Positions 53,301-61,029 are shown, counted from the stretch's first letter. The stretch is 64,000 nt of DNA from Paenibacillus apiarius (GCF_017052585.1 NZ_JAFFHZ010000001.1:682001-746000); one strand, 5' to 3'. The notes: generated by a model from the letters alone, not told the origin. Translations and numbers: made by a program.

Positions 53301-54034
53301 TTGAAATAGAGCTGGTCGGTACCCATGCGCAAACGGCTCTCGTCTTCAATCGTCTTGCCGGTGCCGATGCAGATGAGCACGTCTTGCACCGCCGCATCCT
53401 CCTGCTTCATATAATGGACGTCATTGGTCGCGGCAAGCGGAATTCCCGTCGCCTCGCTCAAGGCGATAAGTCCAATGTTGACCTTCTTCTGTTCGGGCAA
53501 GCCATGATCCTGAAGCTCCAAGTAAAATCCGTCCTTGAAGATGTCGCGATATCGCTCTGCGGCTTGCCGTGCTTCCTCGCTCCGGCCATGCAGCACATGC
53601 TGCGAGACTTCTCCCCCCAGACAGGCGCTGAGGCCGATAATTCCCTCTGAATGAGCCCGCAATGTGTCCATATCGACGCGCGGCTTGTAATGAAATCCTT
53701 CCAGATGCCCGATCGAGCAAATTTTCATTAAATTGCGATAGCCCTGCCCGTTCTTGGCGAGCAGAATCAAATGGTAAATCGGCTGGTCCTTGCGCGAGCC
53801 CTTCTCGCGCAGAGAGCCGGTCGTCACGTAAGCTTCCATGCCGATAATAGGCTTAATGCCATGCGCAACACATGCTTTGTAGAAGGCAATGGTGCCATAC
53901 ATAACCCCATGATCCGTGAGGGCGAGCGCCTTCATTCCGCATGCGGCCGCTCGGGCGGCAAGCGCTTCGATACGCGCCGCGCCGTCGAGCAGGCTGTATT
54001 CACTATGCACGTGCAAATGCACGAACTGGTCCAT
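50330..54034 (-). CDS. dnaE: DNA polymerase III alpha subunit DnaE
   Basis: 1234 residues against about 1115 in B. subtilis DnaE. PHP domain at the start (HLHVHSEYSLLDGAARIEAL), catalytic aspartates in TMPDIDIDFNDERRDEVIAY, GPGRGSSAGSLVAYSLRITN, then the tandem HhH and OB-fold region. The excess length is an Ala/Gly/Pro/Arg-rich linker at about residues 1072-1161 before a final conserved-looking 73-residue domain. In low-GC Firmicutes DnaE extends RNA primers before PolC takes over. ATG 54034 has GAGGAGTGAAGGGC upstream. Divergent from ytrH, as in B. subtilis. Confidence 0.97.
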   Translation of the reverse strand: MDQFVHLHVHSEYSLLDGAARIEALAARAAACGMKALALTDHGVMYGTIAFYKACVAHGIKPIIGMEAYVTTGSLREKGSRKDQPIYHLILLAKNGQGYRNLMKICSIGHLEGFHYKPRVDMDTLRAHSEGIIGLSACLGGEVSQHVLHGRSEEARQAAERYRDIFKDGFYLELQDHGLPEQKKVNIGLIALSEATGIPLAATNDVHYMKQEDAAVQDVLICIGTGKTIEDESRLRMGTDQLYFKSQAEMGPLFRHVPEAIANTARIAEQCRVELDFETSVLPAFEPIPDGMTAAEYLRQLCEEGLQSRYAGQTEWSQEAFRRSAQERLQYELDTIEKMGFSDYFLIVWDFIRFAHEQGIMTGPGRGSSAGSLVAYSLRITNVDPLKYKLLFERFLNPERITMPDIDIDFNDERRDEVIAYVADKYGHDRVAQIITFGTMAARAAVRDVGRVLNVPYNETDRVAKLIPNQVGMTLDKALRTSCELREWSERETRIGELLAMASKVERTPRHASTHAAGVVISEEPLTHYVPLQAGTEEIALTQYSMEHLEAIGMLKMDFLGLRTLSIIERTLEWVKSRTGSALDLSALDDSDAATYALLTRGDTTGLFQLESAGMRRVLRELKPSVFEDIVSVLALYRPGPMEFIPNYIQSKHGLKPVEYPHPDLEAILRDTYGIIVYQEQIMHIASKMAGFSLGEADLLRRAVSKKKREVLDKERQHFVEGSRGQGYTEEEANRVYDMIVRFADYGFPRAHAAAYGVLAFQTSYLKAHYPMEFMASMLTANMGSHRKIAEYIEDCRRLHIELLPPDVNESMVHFTPLEGAIRFGLGAIKNVGTTAIESIIQERKEKPYADLLDFCQRVDLRVCNRRVIESLIQAGAFDMLPGHRAQLLTMLDETLDTAAKWRKEREDLQIQLFGFVEVSNWTIDYPNVPALTMAEQLELERELLGLYLSGHPLDDYTDLLREVETDRLVDLHDAPDDSECIVAGMVVSIRSIMTKKGKPMAFIELEDRIDRAEVVLFPEVWRRAEPLVHKGALLAVRAKVQQQDDDYKLLANEAVPLEQRAVAALVKRGSMRRRGPQGGPGAPSPHEKQAAVKPRAAAGAGLAAAGAAERTGVASPGPAHSDASPAGNARAETPRGAAALRRDAGPPAERRTPSARSGAQRVYIKITADRERPELLQELKQLLKTRPGPLPTVLFYEREQQLIALNEAYALKPSPELFKQIEAIFGDGTVRVK

Positions 54035-54184
54035 GCCCTTCACTCCTCATCCCAATGCATCATGCGAACATATTTTCGTCTCTTATTGTATCATATTTCC
54101 GGGAACGGATTCTATACATGTACAAGGGGGCTCTTGTCCTTGGCTGGCAGCCCGATATCCATCTATTCGAAAGGAGCGGCCATA

Positions 54185-54511
54185 ATGGGCTCATTCATGT
54201 CCAAAGCGTTGCTCGACTTCTTCATCGCCTTCGGCGTGGTGCTCGGGGGCTCGATGCTGGCCGGCATCGGTGCCGTGATTGCGCTGCAGTCGCCGGTCGA
54301 TACGATGAAGTATATCGCCGAGCATTTAAAAATATGGGCGGTCGTTGCCGCGGTCGGCGGCACGATCGATCCGATACGCGTCATTGAAAGCAACTTCTGG
54401 CTCGGTAATTTATCTCCCGTGTTCAAACAGCTGCTCTACATTTTTGTCTCCTTTGTCGGAGCGCATCTCGGTACGGAACTCATTCAATGGATTTGCCGCG
54501 GACGGTCGTAA
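54185..54511 (+). CDS. ytrH: Sporulation protein YtrH
   Basis: 108 residues, membrane protein with about three helices: FFIAFGVVLGGSMLAGIGAV near 13-32, AEHLKIWAVVAAVGGTIDPI near 48-67 and a late QLLYIFVSFVGAHLGTEL. Needed for efficient sporulation in B. subtilis, made in the mother cell under SigmaE. ATG 54185 follows AAAGGAGCGGCCATA; the open frame upstream is not family sequence. Next to ytrI as in B. subtilis. Confidence 0.9.
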   Translation: MGSFMSKALLDFFIAFGVVLGGSMLAGIGAVIALQSPVDTMKYIAEHLKIWAVVAAVGGTIDPIRVIESNFWLGNLSPVFKQLLYIFVSFVGAHLGTELIQWICRGRS

Positions 54512-54627
54512 GAGCAGCCTCAAGCGTATGTTCAGAAAGCCGCTTTTCAGCGCCGGGAGGCACAAGTTTTCGCAAGAAAACGGCTTCGGAAGCATAACCT
54601 CTTCACTTTGAAAGGAGACGATGCAGC

Positions 54628-55131
54628 ATGCGACCCAATACAGTGCCGAGATGGTTAAGCGACACGGCGCTCGTCATCGTCGGCATCGTGATAGGTGCAG
54701 CGGTATACCATGCCGTATATTTGCATCAGTTCAATCAGCTGATGATGATGAATATGGATTTGAAGGACCGTTTGGTCCAATATCAGGCAAAGACGGAAGA
54801 TTTGCTGCGGTACAAAAACCACAAGACGATCATTCGCAGCATCGATCTGCATATTTACAAGTCAAGCAGCGATGCCGACATTCCGCAAGCGGATGAAACC
54901 GAGATCCGCCGGCGTTTGCTGAAGGATTTGGCTGGATTGAAAGGAAGAGACGCATTCCAAATCGACGAGTACAGCAAGCTGGTGGAAGGACTGCTCGCGC
55001 GCAAAATTTACCCGGATATCAATGCGAAGGATTACACGGTGCAGATGCGCACGATGCTGTTGACAGAAGGGGTGCTTCACGTCTGGGTCGATGTCAAAAC
55101 GTATCTGCCGACAAATTTGTCATTCCAATAG
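54628..55131 (+). CDS. ytrI: Sporulation membrane protein YtrI
   Basis: 167 residues with one N-terminal helix (about 13-30, ALVIVGIVIGAAVYHAVYLH), a short coiled stretch (LMMMNMDLKDRLVQYQAKTE) and a soluble domain ending AKDYTVQMRTMLLTEGVLHV. This is the YtrI layout; the protein acts with YtrH in sporulation. RBS AAAGGAGACGATGCAGC. It follows ytrH by 116 bases. Confidence 0.88.
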   Translation: MRPNTVPRWLSDTALVIVGIVIGAAVYHAVYLHQFNQLMMMNMDLKDRLVQYQAKTEDLLRYKNHKTIIRSIDLHIYKSSSDADIPQADETEIRRRLLKDLAGLKGRDAFQIDEYSKLVEGLLARKIYPDINAKDYTVQMRTMLLTEGVLHVWVDVKTYLPTNLSFQ

Positions 55132-55185
55132 GACAGCCTCCCGAATTATGGTACTATTAAGGAAAAATGAACCACAAACCTCAAT

Positions 55186-55215
55186 GTTCAAAAAGCTATT
55201 TTTTGAACGACCTCT
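55186..55215. repeat. GTTCAAAAA palindromic element, short copy 4 (ytrI-ytpI gap)
   Basis: GTTCAAAAA-GCTA-TTTTTTGAAC (55186-55208), then GA-CCTCT. A minimal 23-base palindrome with the same flank as the other copies. It lies 30 bases before the ytpI start. Confidence 0.65.
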
Positions 55216-55237
55216 ACAACGAAGGAGAGTTGCTTCC

Positions 55238-55543
55238 ATGATGGAATGGATTCAATGGGCTCTGCTGCTGCTTATCTGCCTCACATCGGCACTGTCCGTA
55301 ATTTACAGCTTTCGCTCGCGGCGCCAAGCGGAACCCGTGCTGCGCGGCTTATACGCGGCACGCATGAACGTGTGCATGGGGCTGATGCTTATATTCATCG
55401 CTTCGATTCAAATGTTCCTGTATACCGGCTCGACGGTCCGTGTCATCGTCGGCGCCGTGCTGCTCGTTATCGGGCTGTTCAATCTGTTTGCGGGACTCCG
55501 CAATCACGGCCATTTTCAGAGACTTGCGTCACCGCAGAAATAA
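55238..55543 (+). CDS. ytpI: YtpI-like membrane protein
   Basis: 101 residues, three helices (about 5-23, 45-65, 70-88: MGLMLIFIASIQMFLYTG and VIVGAVLLVIGLFNLFAG), matching YtpI in size and layout. Function unknown. Two ATGs in tandem at 55238 and 55241; GAAGGAGAG lies ahead. Between ytrI and ytoI as in B. subtilis, but nrnA, which separates ytrI and ytpI there, is missing. Confidence 0.8.
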   Translation: MMEWIQWALLLLICLTSALSVIYSFRSRRQAEPVLRGLYAARMNVCMGLMLIFIASIQMFLYTGSTVRVIVGAVLLVIGLFNLFAGLRNHGHFQRLASPQK

Positions 55544-55550
55544 ATGCGCA

Positions 55551-55582
55551 GAAGGGACAGCGAGCCATTGCGCCGTCCCTTC
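55551..55582. terminator. Bidirectional terminator between ytpI and ytoI
   Basis: GAAGGGAC (55551-55558) with GTCCCTTC (55575-55582) and GCG/CGC pairs inside. Located between convergent genes; T tracts are short. Confidence 0.65.
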
Positions 55583-55606
55583 CTATCTGCTCCCATCTTC
55601 ACGGGC

Positions 55607-56941
55607 TTAATCATGATCGATCGATTGCGCGGTCATCATCGCCTTGGCGACGAGATGCTCGCCATGTCGAATCTCCAGTTCGAGCTTGCAAAATTTCCGG
55701 CTCATCTCGATAAATTCGGGATGAAGCGTCACCACATCCTCAATCTGAAGCGGCCGCACGAAATACGTCGTCATATTTTCCATCACGTGATCGTAGCTTC
55801 TCTCGTCTTTGACGGCCCGCAGCGCGGCCTGAGTTATAACCGTTGTCAATATGCCTTCAGATACGGAGCCGAAGGCGTTGACCATCTGTGGCGTAATGAC
55901 CCCGCGGAAGAACAATCGGCCCTGATCGTCACGTTCTTCTTCAAATCCGTTCCAAATCAAGTCGTCGAACGTTTCTCCGAGCTGAGGTTCCTTCCGCGCA
56001 TCCCGCATCGCCTGCAGCACCTGACGTCTTGTAACGACGGCGATGAGCTTCCGGTTCCGGTCCACGATCGGAAGCAGCTCCACGCCTTCCCACACCATCG
56101 TATGGGCTGCCGAAGCAAGCGTCGTCTGCAAAGTGGCGGTAATCGGATTGCGCGTGTACAGCTTGTCGATCGTCTGATCGGAAGCCGCACCCAATATATC
56201 TTTGTACGTAATCATGCCGATAACCCGGTACCATTCGTCGACGATTGGAAAGCGGCTATGTCCCGTCTCCTCGCGCAGCTCCTCGAAATCCTGCACCGTG
56301 CTCGCCGGCCGCAGCACATATACCTTGGCCTTCAACGCCACGACATCCTCGATAATCATAATCTTCTTTTTGATGAGCCGGTCGAACAATGCCCGGTTAA
56401 TCATCGATCCGACCGTAAACGTATCATACTTCGATGAAATAATGGGCAGATCCAGAGCATCCGCAAGCAGCTTCACTTCCCGGCTCGTGCCGAACCCGCC
56501 TGTAATCAGAACGCCCGCTCCGTGCTGCAGCGCGAGCCGGTGCGCATCCTCCCGGTTCCCGACGATGAGCAGGCTGCCGGCATCGATATAACGCGCCATC
56601 GCGTCGAGCTTCATCGCACCAATGACATACTTATTGAGCGTCTTGCTGAGCCCCCTGCTGCCGCCAAGCACATGCCCGCCCAGTATATCCACCACTTCGC
56701 CGAACGTCAGCTGCTCGGACATATTGCGCGGCTTTTTCTCCACCCGCACCGTGCCAATGCGTTCCTTCGTAATGACGATGCCGATGCTTTCCGCCTCTTT
56801 TACGGCCCGGTAGGCCGTACCTTCGCTCACCAACATTTCCTTTGCCAATTTACGCACGGAAATCTTCGTACCCGGCTTCAGACTTTCAATATGATGAAGC
56901 AGCTGCTCGTGCTTCGTTAACGTCGCATCATGTCCATCCAT
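55607..56941 (-). CDS. ytoI: YtoI-like regulator: HTH, DRTGG, CBS pair and hotdog domains
   Basis: 444 residues. Domains in order: a winged-helix-like start (ISVRKLAKEMLVSEGTAYRA, residues about 25-45), a DRTGG domain with GAGVLITGGFGTSREVKLLA near 145, two CBS motifs (TGHSRFPIVDEWYRVIGMIT; GVELLPIVDRNRKLIAVVTR) and a hotdog domain at the end (NMTTYFVRPLQIEDVVTLHP). CBS pairs bind adenine nucleotides, and the fusion suggests a nucleotide-responsive regulator; its target is unknown. ATG 56941 follows AGGGGTGCAACAG. Same layout as B. subtilis YtoI. Confidence 0.88.
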   Translation of the reverse strand: MDGHDATLTKHEQLLHHIESLKPGTKISVRKLAKEMLVSEGTAYRAVKEAESIGIVITKERIGTVRVEKKPRNMSEQLTFGEVVDILGGHVLGGSRGLSKTLNKYVIGAMKLDAMARYIDAGSLLIVGNREDAHRLALQHGAGVLITGGFGTSREVKLLADALDLPIISSKYDTFTVGSMINRALFDRLIKKKIMIIEDVVALKAKVYVLRPASTVQDFEELREETGHSRFPIVDEWYRVIGMITYKDILGAASDQTIDKLYTRNPITATLQTTLASAAHTMVWEGVELLPIVDRNRKLIAVVTRRQVLQAMRDARKEPQLGETFDDLIWNGFEEERDDQGRLFFRGVITPQMVNAFGSVSEGILTTVITQAALRAVKDERSYDHVMENMTTYFVRPLQIEDVVTLHPEFIEMSRKFCKLELEIRHGEHLVAKAMMTAQSIDHD

Positions 56942-57010
56942 CTGTTGCACCCCTAATAACCGAACTGTTGTAATCTGTCTTTATATTACCATATATTTAA
57001 AGCCGGTTGC

Positions 57011-57058
57011 AAAAAAGACAAGAGACGCTGGAAACCTTCCAGCATCATCTTGTCTTTT
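57011..57058 (-). terminator. Terminator of yhgE
   Basis: On minus: AAAAGACAAGA, inner GCTGGAA/TTCCAGC stem, TCTTGTCTTTT, then TTTTTT-type tract (A run 57011-57016 on plus). Directly after the yhgE stop. Confidence 0.85.
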
Positions 57059-57082
57059 GAGATCGTATGCGTCATCTAATCA

Positions 57083-59758
57083 TTAACCGGCTGCCACTGT
57101 TCCCGCTTCCGCTTGCTCTTTCTTCACCAGCTTGCGATGGCTGATTCTGAAGAAGACGAAGCTTCCGATTAGCGAAAGCACAAGGAAGATTGACAATTTG
57201 CTCAAATTCATCCATACATAGCCCATATCTTCAAGCGCAATGACACCGCGGAAAGCGCGGATCGTGTACGTCATCGGGAACCAAGGATGCAGCATTTGGA
57301 AAAACTCAGGCGCCATTTCGATTGGGAACGATCCTGCTGTCGATGACAATTGAAGCACCAGCAGCACAACGATAACAAAACGCCCCACGTTTCCAAATGA
57401 CGTTATGAAAAATTGTACCATAGCAAAGAAAGTCAAGCTCGCCATCACGCAGACGACAAAGAACATCGTCACGTTCATGACTGGCAATCCGATCACGTTC
57501 AAAACAACAAGACCCGAAATGAGAACCTGAAGGGAGCTCTCTACCATCATAAATCCGTATTTGCTCATCATCCATGCAAAACCGGAAGGCGGTCGTCCAC
57601 TCGTCTCATACAATGGATAAATCATTGAGAACATTAATGCTCCAACGAAGAAGCCCAGTGACAGGAAATAAGGGGCCATGCCTACACCGTACGTTGTTAC
57701 ATCATGATTTTCCTGCTTGCTGCTGCTCACAGGGGACGTAATAAATTGATACGTTTTGTCGGTCGTATCCTGTGTTGCCTTCTCCGCGCCTTCCCTCAGC
57801 TTGTCGCGCAGCTCGCCGCCGCCGGCCAGCAACTTCTGCTGACCATCCAACAGTTGGGCGAATCCGTCATTAATCGCGTCTTGCGCCTTCTCTACCTGAT
57901 TCAGCATATCGCTCATTTTCTCAAAAATAAGCGTCTGCACTTTCTTGGCAGCTTCATCCAGCTTCATTTCCGCCATTTCATGCATCATATCGCGTGCCAT
58001 CGGCTCGAGACCGTTCACCTTGTCATCGGCTGCCTGATGGATCTTCGCGATCACTTCCGGCATAACCCGATCCAGCTCATCATTCACTTTATGATGAACG
58101 TTGTTGACCACTTTGGGCTCATATTCCGTCCATTTATCGTCGACGAGCTTATGCAGCTTGTCAGTCAACAGCTTCGATTTCTCCTGATACGTATCTTCCG
58201 CGAACATGTGCGCCTTGGCAAGCAACTTCGGCGCGAGTTCATTTGTTTTGGAAGTCGCGACCTGTTGAGCCATTGAACGGACCTTCGGATAAATTTCGTC
58301 AAATTTCGTATCGGCTGTTTGATGCAGTTTGCCCAGAATTATCTTGCTGGCCTTGTTCATTTCATTGTCAACCATGTTAGTCAAATCTTGTTTGACTTTC
58401 TTTTTCAGCTGTTCCAGATTATCAGGAGTCAAGCTTGCTTCTATTTTCGCACGAACCGCATCCAGCTGCTTCTTCATATCTTGCCATTGCTGCTGCAGCT
58501 CCGGAGGAAGCTGCTCTTCGATAGGCTTCAGCTTCTCTTCCAATTGATCGAGCTGGGCCTGTATTTGTTCAAGCTGTTCCTTCCCTTTTTGAATCGCCTC
58601 GTCGAACAGCTTGTCGACCTTCTCGTCAATGTACTTATGAATAGAGGCCCGAATAGAATCCTCGATCCTGCCATATTCGCGATCAATGATGCTATGCATC
58701 TTCGCGCGAGCTACCGGCCCCATATCTGTAATCGATTTGTCGAGCTCGCGGCTGATTGTGCCCATTACCTTGTTTATATTTTTTTCATAGGCATTATCAA
58801 TTTCAGCATGCAATTTCTTGCGAATTTCCTCCCCGTATTTGACCGATTGCTTATCAATTTGCTCATGCAGCTTCTCTTTCGTCGGCAGCGAGTATTCATT
58901 GACAAGCTCATCAATTTTGACATGGACGGTATCATGTACGATACCCGTATATTTGTCTGCTTCCGTGTCGATTTCCTCATGGATTTTATCAACGAGCTTC
59001 GGCTTGTTTTTATCCATCGCTTCGTCAATTTCCTGATGTATCAATTCGTCCAGCTTCTCCTGGTTCTCATCCAGCATTCTTTCAACCAACGTATTGGCTT
59101 CCGAAGTTTTGGAATTCACTTGAGAATTGAGCTCGTCGCGGAATTTCTGTAACCCTTCGCCCAACTGGCCCAGACCATCCTCAATCATTCCGGCCCCGTC
59201 ACTTGCCGTACCGAGCCCTTCCGCAACCGTCCCAATCGCATTGAACATCTGCTCCACGTAAGTCTCCGTCACTTTTTGCGATAATTCCGACTTGATGTTT
59301 TGAACCACCTTGTCTGAAATTTGCCCGGACAAGAAGTTAAAGCTGCTGTTCTCTGTATAAATGAGATTCATCGGTTCGGGATTGGCGTCCAGAATCGTCG
59401 TCGCGTTGTGCGACATCTCCTCCGGGATACGAATTAAGAGGTAAAATTTATTCTCGCTTAATCCGCGCTCCCCTTCCTTGCGCGTTACAAAGTGAAATTG
59501 GACTGCATCATTATCGTGCAGCTTATCGATAAGCTCGCGACCGATGGCAATTTCCTTTCCTTCGAACATAACCGGCCGGTCCTCATTGACGACAGCGACA
59601 GGTATGTTTTTAACATTGCTGTATGGATCCCAGTTAGCTACCAAATATACACCACTGTACATAAGGGGGATAACCAGGAGTCCAAGAACTGGAATCAAGG
59701 CGTCCTTGGACCGAACTATTGCCATCAATTCCGACCAAAAAAACCGAAGAGTTTTCAT
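57083..59758 (-). CDS. yhgE: YhgE/Pip-family membrane protein with 19-residue repeats
   Basis: 891 residues. TM1 at about residues 20-42 (ALIPVLGLLVIPLMYSGVYL), a large outside region to about 690, then five helices of ABC-2 type (YFLSLGFFVGALMFSMIYPL, VLISGLVVLNVIGLPV and others). The outer region contains two blocks, about residues 222-392 and 460-611, of a regular 19-residue repeat with His at position 1, Ile/Val and Asp at 4-5, often Pro at 13 and a hydrophobic at 19. YhgE/Pip proteins are phage-receptor or export-linked; the reaction is unknown. ATG 59758 follows AAAGGAGGTGACAG. A TetR regulator often accompanies yhgE but is not next to it here. Confidence 0.88.
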   Translation of the reverse strand: MKTLRFFWSELMAIVRSKDALIPVLGLLVIPLMYSGVYLVANWDPYSNVKNIPVAVVNEDRPVMFEGKEIAIGRELIDKLHDNDAVQFHFVTRKEGERGLSENKFYLLIRIPEEMSHNATTILDANPEPMNLIYTENSSFNFLSGQISDKVVQNIKSELSQKVTETYVEQMFNAIGTVAEGLGTASDGAGMIEDGLGQLGEGLQKFRDELNSQVNSKTSEANTLVERMLDENQEKLDELIHQEIDEAMDKNKPKLVDKIHEEIDTEADKYTGIVHDTVHVKIDELVNEYSLPTKEKLHEQIDKQSVKYGEEIRKKLHAEIDNAYEKNINKVMGTISRELDKSITDMGPVARAKMHSIIDREYGRIEDSIRASIHKYIDEKVDKLFDEAIQKGKEQLEQIQAQLDQLEEKLKPIEEQLPPELQQQWQDMKKQLDAVRAKIEASLTPDNLEQLKKKVKQDLTNMVDNEMNKASKIILGKLHQTADTKFDEIYPKVRSMAQQVATSKTNELAPKLLAKAHMFAEDTYQEKSKLLTDKLHKLVDDKWTEYEPKVVNNVHHKVNDELDRVMPEVIAKIHQAADDKVNGLEPMARDMMHEMAEMKLDEAAKKVQTLIFEKMSDMLNQVEKAQDAINDGFAQLLDGQQKLLAGGGELRDKLREGAEKATQDTTDKTYQFITSPVSSSKQENHDVTTYGVGMAPYFLSLGFFVGALMFSMIYPLYETSGRPPSGFAWMMSKYGFMMVESSLQVLISGLVVLNVIGLPVMNVTMFFVVCVMASLTFFAMVQFFITSFGNVGRFVIVVLLVLQLSSTAGSFPIEMAPEFFQMLHPWFPMTYTIRAFRGVIALEDMGYVWMNLSKLSIFLVLSLIGSFVFFRISHRKLVKKEQAEAGTVAAG
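57926..58381 (-). repeat. 19-residue repeat block 2 in YhgE-like protein
   Basis: His (or one Gln) occurs at residues 479, 498 (Q), 517, 536, 555, 574 and 593, exactly 19 apart. Pro is at position 13 of the unit in five of these (491, 510, 548, 567, 586). Consensus H-x-x-[VA]-[DE]-x7-P-x5-[LIVM]. Confidence 0.85.
58583..59095 (-). repeat. 19-residue repeat block 1 in YhgE-like protein
   Basis: His (or one Ser) at residues 241, 260, 279, 298, 317, 336 (S), 355 and 374, exactly 19 apart, followed by x-x-[IL]-D. Pro at position 13 appears at 253 and 348. The two blocks are separated by a coiled-coil-like EEQLPPELQQQWQDMKKQLD stretch and are out of phase by half a unit. Confidence 0.85.
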
Positions 59759-59792
59759 ACTGTCACCTCCTTTAATGACCAAATGACCAATT

Positions 59793-59816
59793 TGTTAAAT
59801 TAGTTCTGATTTAACA
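59793..59816 (-). promoter_or_regulatory. Operator-like inverted repeat downstream of the yhgE promoter
   Basis: TGTTAAAT (59793-59800), eight bases, ATTTAACA (59809-59816): perfect 8-base arms just after the predicted transcription start, the usual place for a TetR-type repressor. A direct repeat ATGACCAAATGACCAA lies next to it. Confidence 0.6.
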
Positions 59817-59826
59817 GATGCCAGTT

Positions 59827-59855
59827 ATTATACTCCTTCGTTCTGAAAATTTCAA
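59827..59855 (-). promoter_or_regulatory. SigmaA promoter of yhgE
   Basis: On the minus strand TTGAAA (59855-59850), 17 bases, TATAAT (59832-59827), 69 bases before the start codon. Confidence 0.75.
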
Positions 59856-59987
59856 ATATCATTTTCAAGGAATGCTGCAGCTTTAGCACCTGAAAAAACG
59901 TTAAAATTTAAAGTATCCTTCCCCAAACGCACACTTAATCCATTATCCATAACATTTAATAAAGTGCAATTATATTTCGAACATACG

Positions 59988-60022
59988 AAAAACCCGCTCC
60001 TTCATTCTATAGGGAGCGGGTT
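59988..60022 (-). terminator. Terminator of the nup operon
   Basis: AACCCGCTCC (59991-60000) and GGAGCGGGTT (60013-60022) with TTTTTCG after the stem on the minus strand. Confidence 0.9.
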
Positions 60023-60072
60023 CAACTGATTCCTATTCAATTGTATTCTACAGCAGCTCCTAACCGGCAGCG

Positions 60073-61026
60073 CTAACGCTTCCCCGGTTCGTAAGGCTGG
60101 CCCAGCGCAGCCGGAGAACTGCCCTTTCCAACTGTAAAGATGAGCGCGACAAGCGTCAATACATACGGGAGCATATAGAATACTTCCGTCGGGATGGCCC
60201 TTGCAAAATCATACAGCTGCACCTGATCCTTAAGCGCCTGGGCGAAGCCGAAGAACAGCGCGGCGCCCATAGCTCCGACCGGATGCCAGCGGCCGAATAT
60301 AACGGCGGCCAGCGCGATATAGCCTTGCCCTGAAATCGTATTGAACGAAAAGCTGCTGTTCGCCGTCAGTGCGATTGTAGCGCCGCCGAGCGCCGCAATC
60401 GAACCGCCCACCATAACGCTCCATCCGCGCAGACGGTTCACGTTGACCCCGGCCGTATCTGCCGCTCCCGGGTGTTCCCCCACCGCCCGCATCCGAAGAC
60501 CGAGCGGTGTCTTGAACATGACGAGGTAGACAACAATGACCAGAATAAAAGCAATGTACGTCGTCGGATAAGTCTGAAACAGCGCTTTGCCAAGGAACGG
60601 AATATCGCTTAACCACGGAATGCGAACCCGATGGAATACATTCGTAATGACCGGCGTGTCAGCCGCGCCGTCAAACAGCAGCTTTACCAAGAAGAAGGTA
60701 GAGCTTGCGGCCAGCATATTGACGACGATGCCGCTAATGACTTGATTGGCCTTGAAGCGGACCGATGCGATGACATGGATGCCGGAGAAGATAACGGTAA
60801 ACACGAGCGCGGCCAAGCAACCAAGCCATGGCGCCGCCGCTCCGAATCCGGCTTGCTCCGCATAATGCGCAGTAACCGCGGAAGAGAAGGCGCCTGATAC
60901 CATAAAGCCTTCCAGTCCCAAGTTAATGACACCCGTTCGTTCGGCGATAAGGCCGCCCAGCGCAGCGAAAATTAGAGCCGTTGCAAATACGAGAGTGCCG
61001 TTGATCAAAAACCCTAGTATTTCCAT
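60073..61026 (-). CDS. nupQ: Nucleoside-type ABC transporter permease NupQ
   Basis: 317 residues with eight or so helices. Typical BPD-type permease features of the BMP transporters: LGGLIAERTGVINLGLEGFM near residue 23, the coupling loop FKTPLGLRMRAVGEHPGAAD and INGQGYIALAAVIFGRW-like late segment (TISGQGYIALAAVIFGRWHP). Works with NupP as the membrane pore. Starts three bases after the nupP stop. Last gene of the operon. Confidence 0.88.
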   Translation of the reverse strand: MEILGFLINGTLVFATALIFAALGGLIAERTGVINLGLEGFMVSGAFSSAVTAHYAEQAGFGAAAPWLGCLAALVFTVIFSGIHVIASVRFKANQVISGIVVNMLAASSTFFLVKLLFDGAADTPVITNVFHRVRIPWLSDIPFLGKALFQTYPTTYIAFILVIVVYLVMFKTPLGLRMRAVGEHPGAADTAGVNVNRLRGWSVMVGGSIAALGGATIALTANSSFSFNTISGQGYIALAAVIFGRWHPVGAMGAALFFGFAQALKDQVQLYDFARAIPTEVFYMLPYVLTLVALIFTVGKGSSPAALGQPYEPGKR

Positions 61027-61029
61027 CTG

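Larger units (their letters stand above)
59759..60072. other. Gap with yhgE promoter, operator and nup terminator
   Basis: No gene. From low to high coordinates: yhgE ribosome site, operator-like inverted repeat (59793-59816), yhgE promoter (59827-59855), an AT-rich stretch with nothing recognised, and the terminator of the nup operon (59988-60022). Confidence 0.7.

Noticed and set aside
58319-59152. Plus-strand Leu/Phe-rich frame opposite yhgE resembling a membrane protein
   Set aside because: Its hydrophobicity is the mirror of the Glu/Lys-rich repeats on the coding strand; no ribosome site.
57083-59758. EsaA of a type VII secretion locus
   Set aside because: EsaA shares the YhgE/Pip layout, but no WXG100, EssB or EssC gene is nearby.
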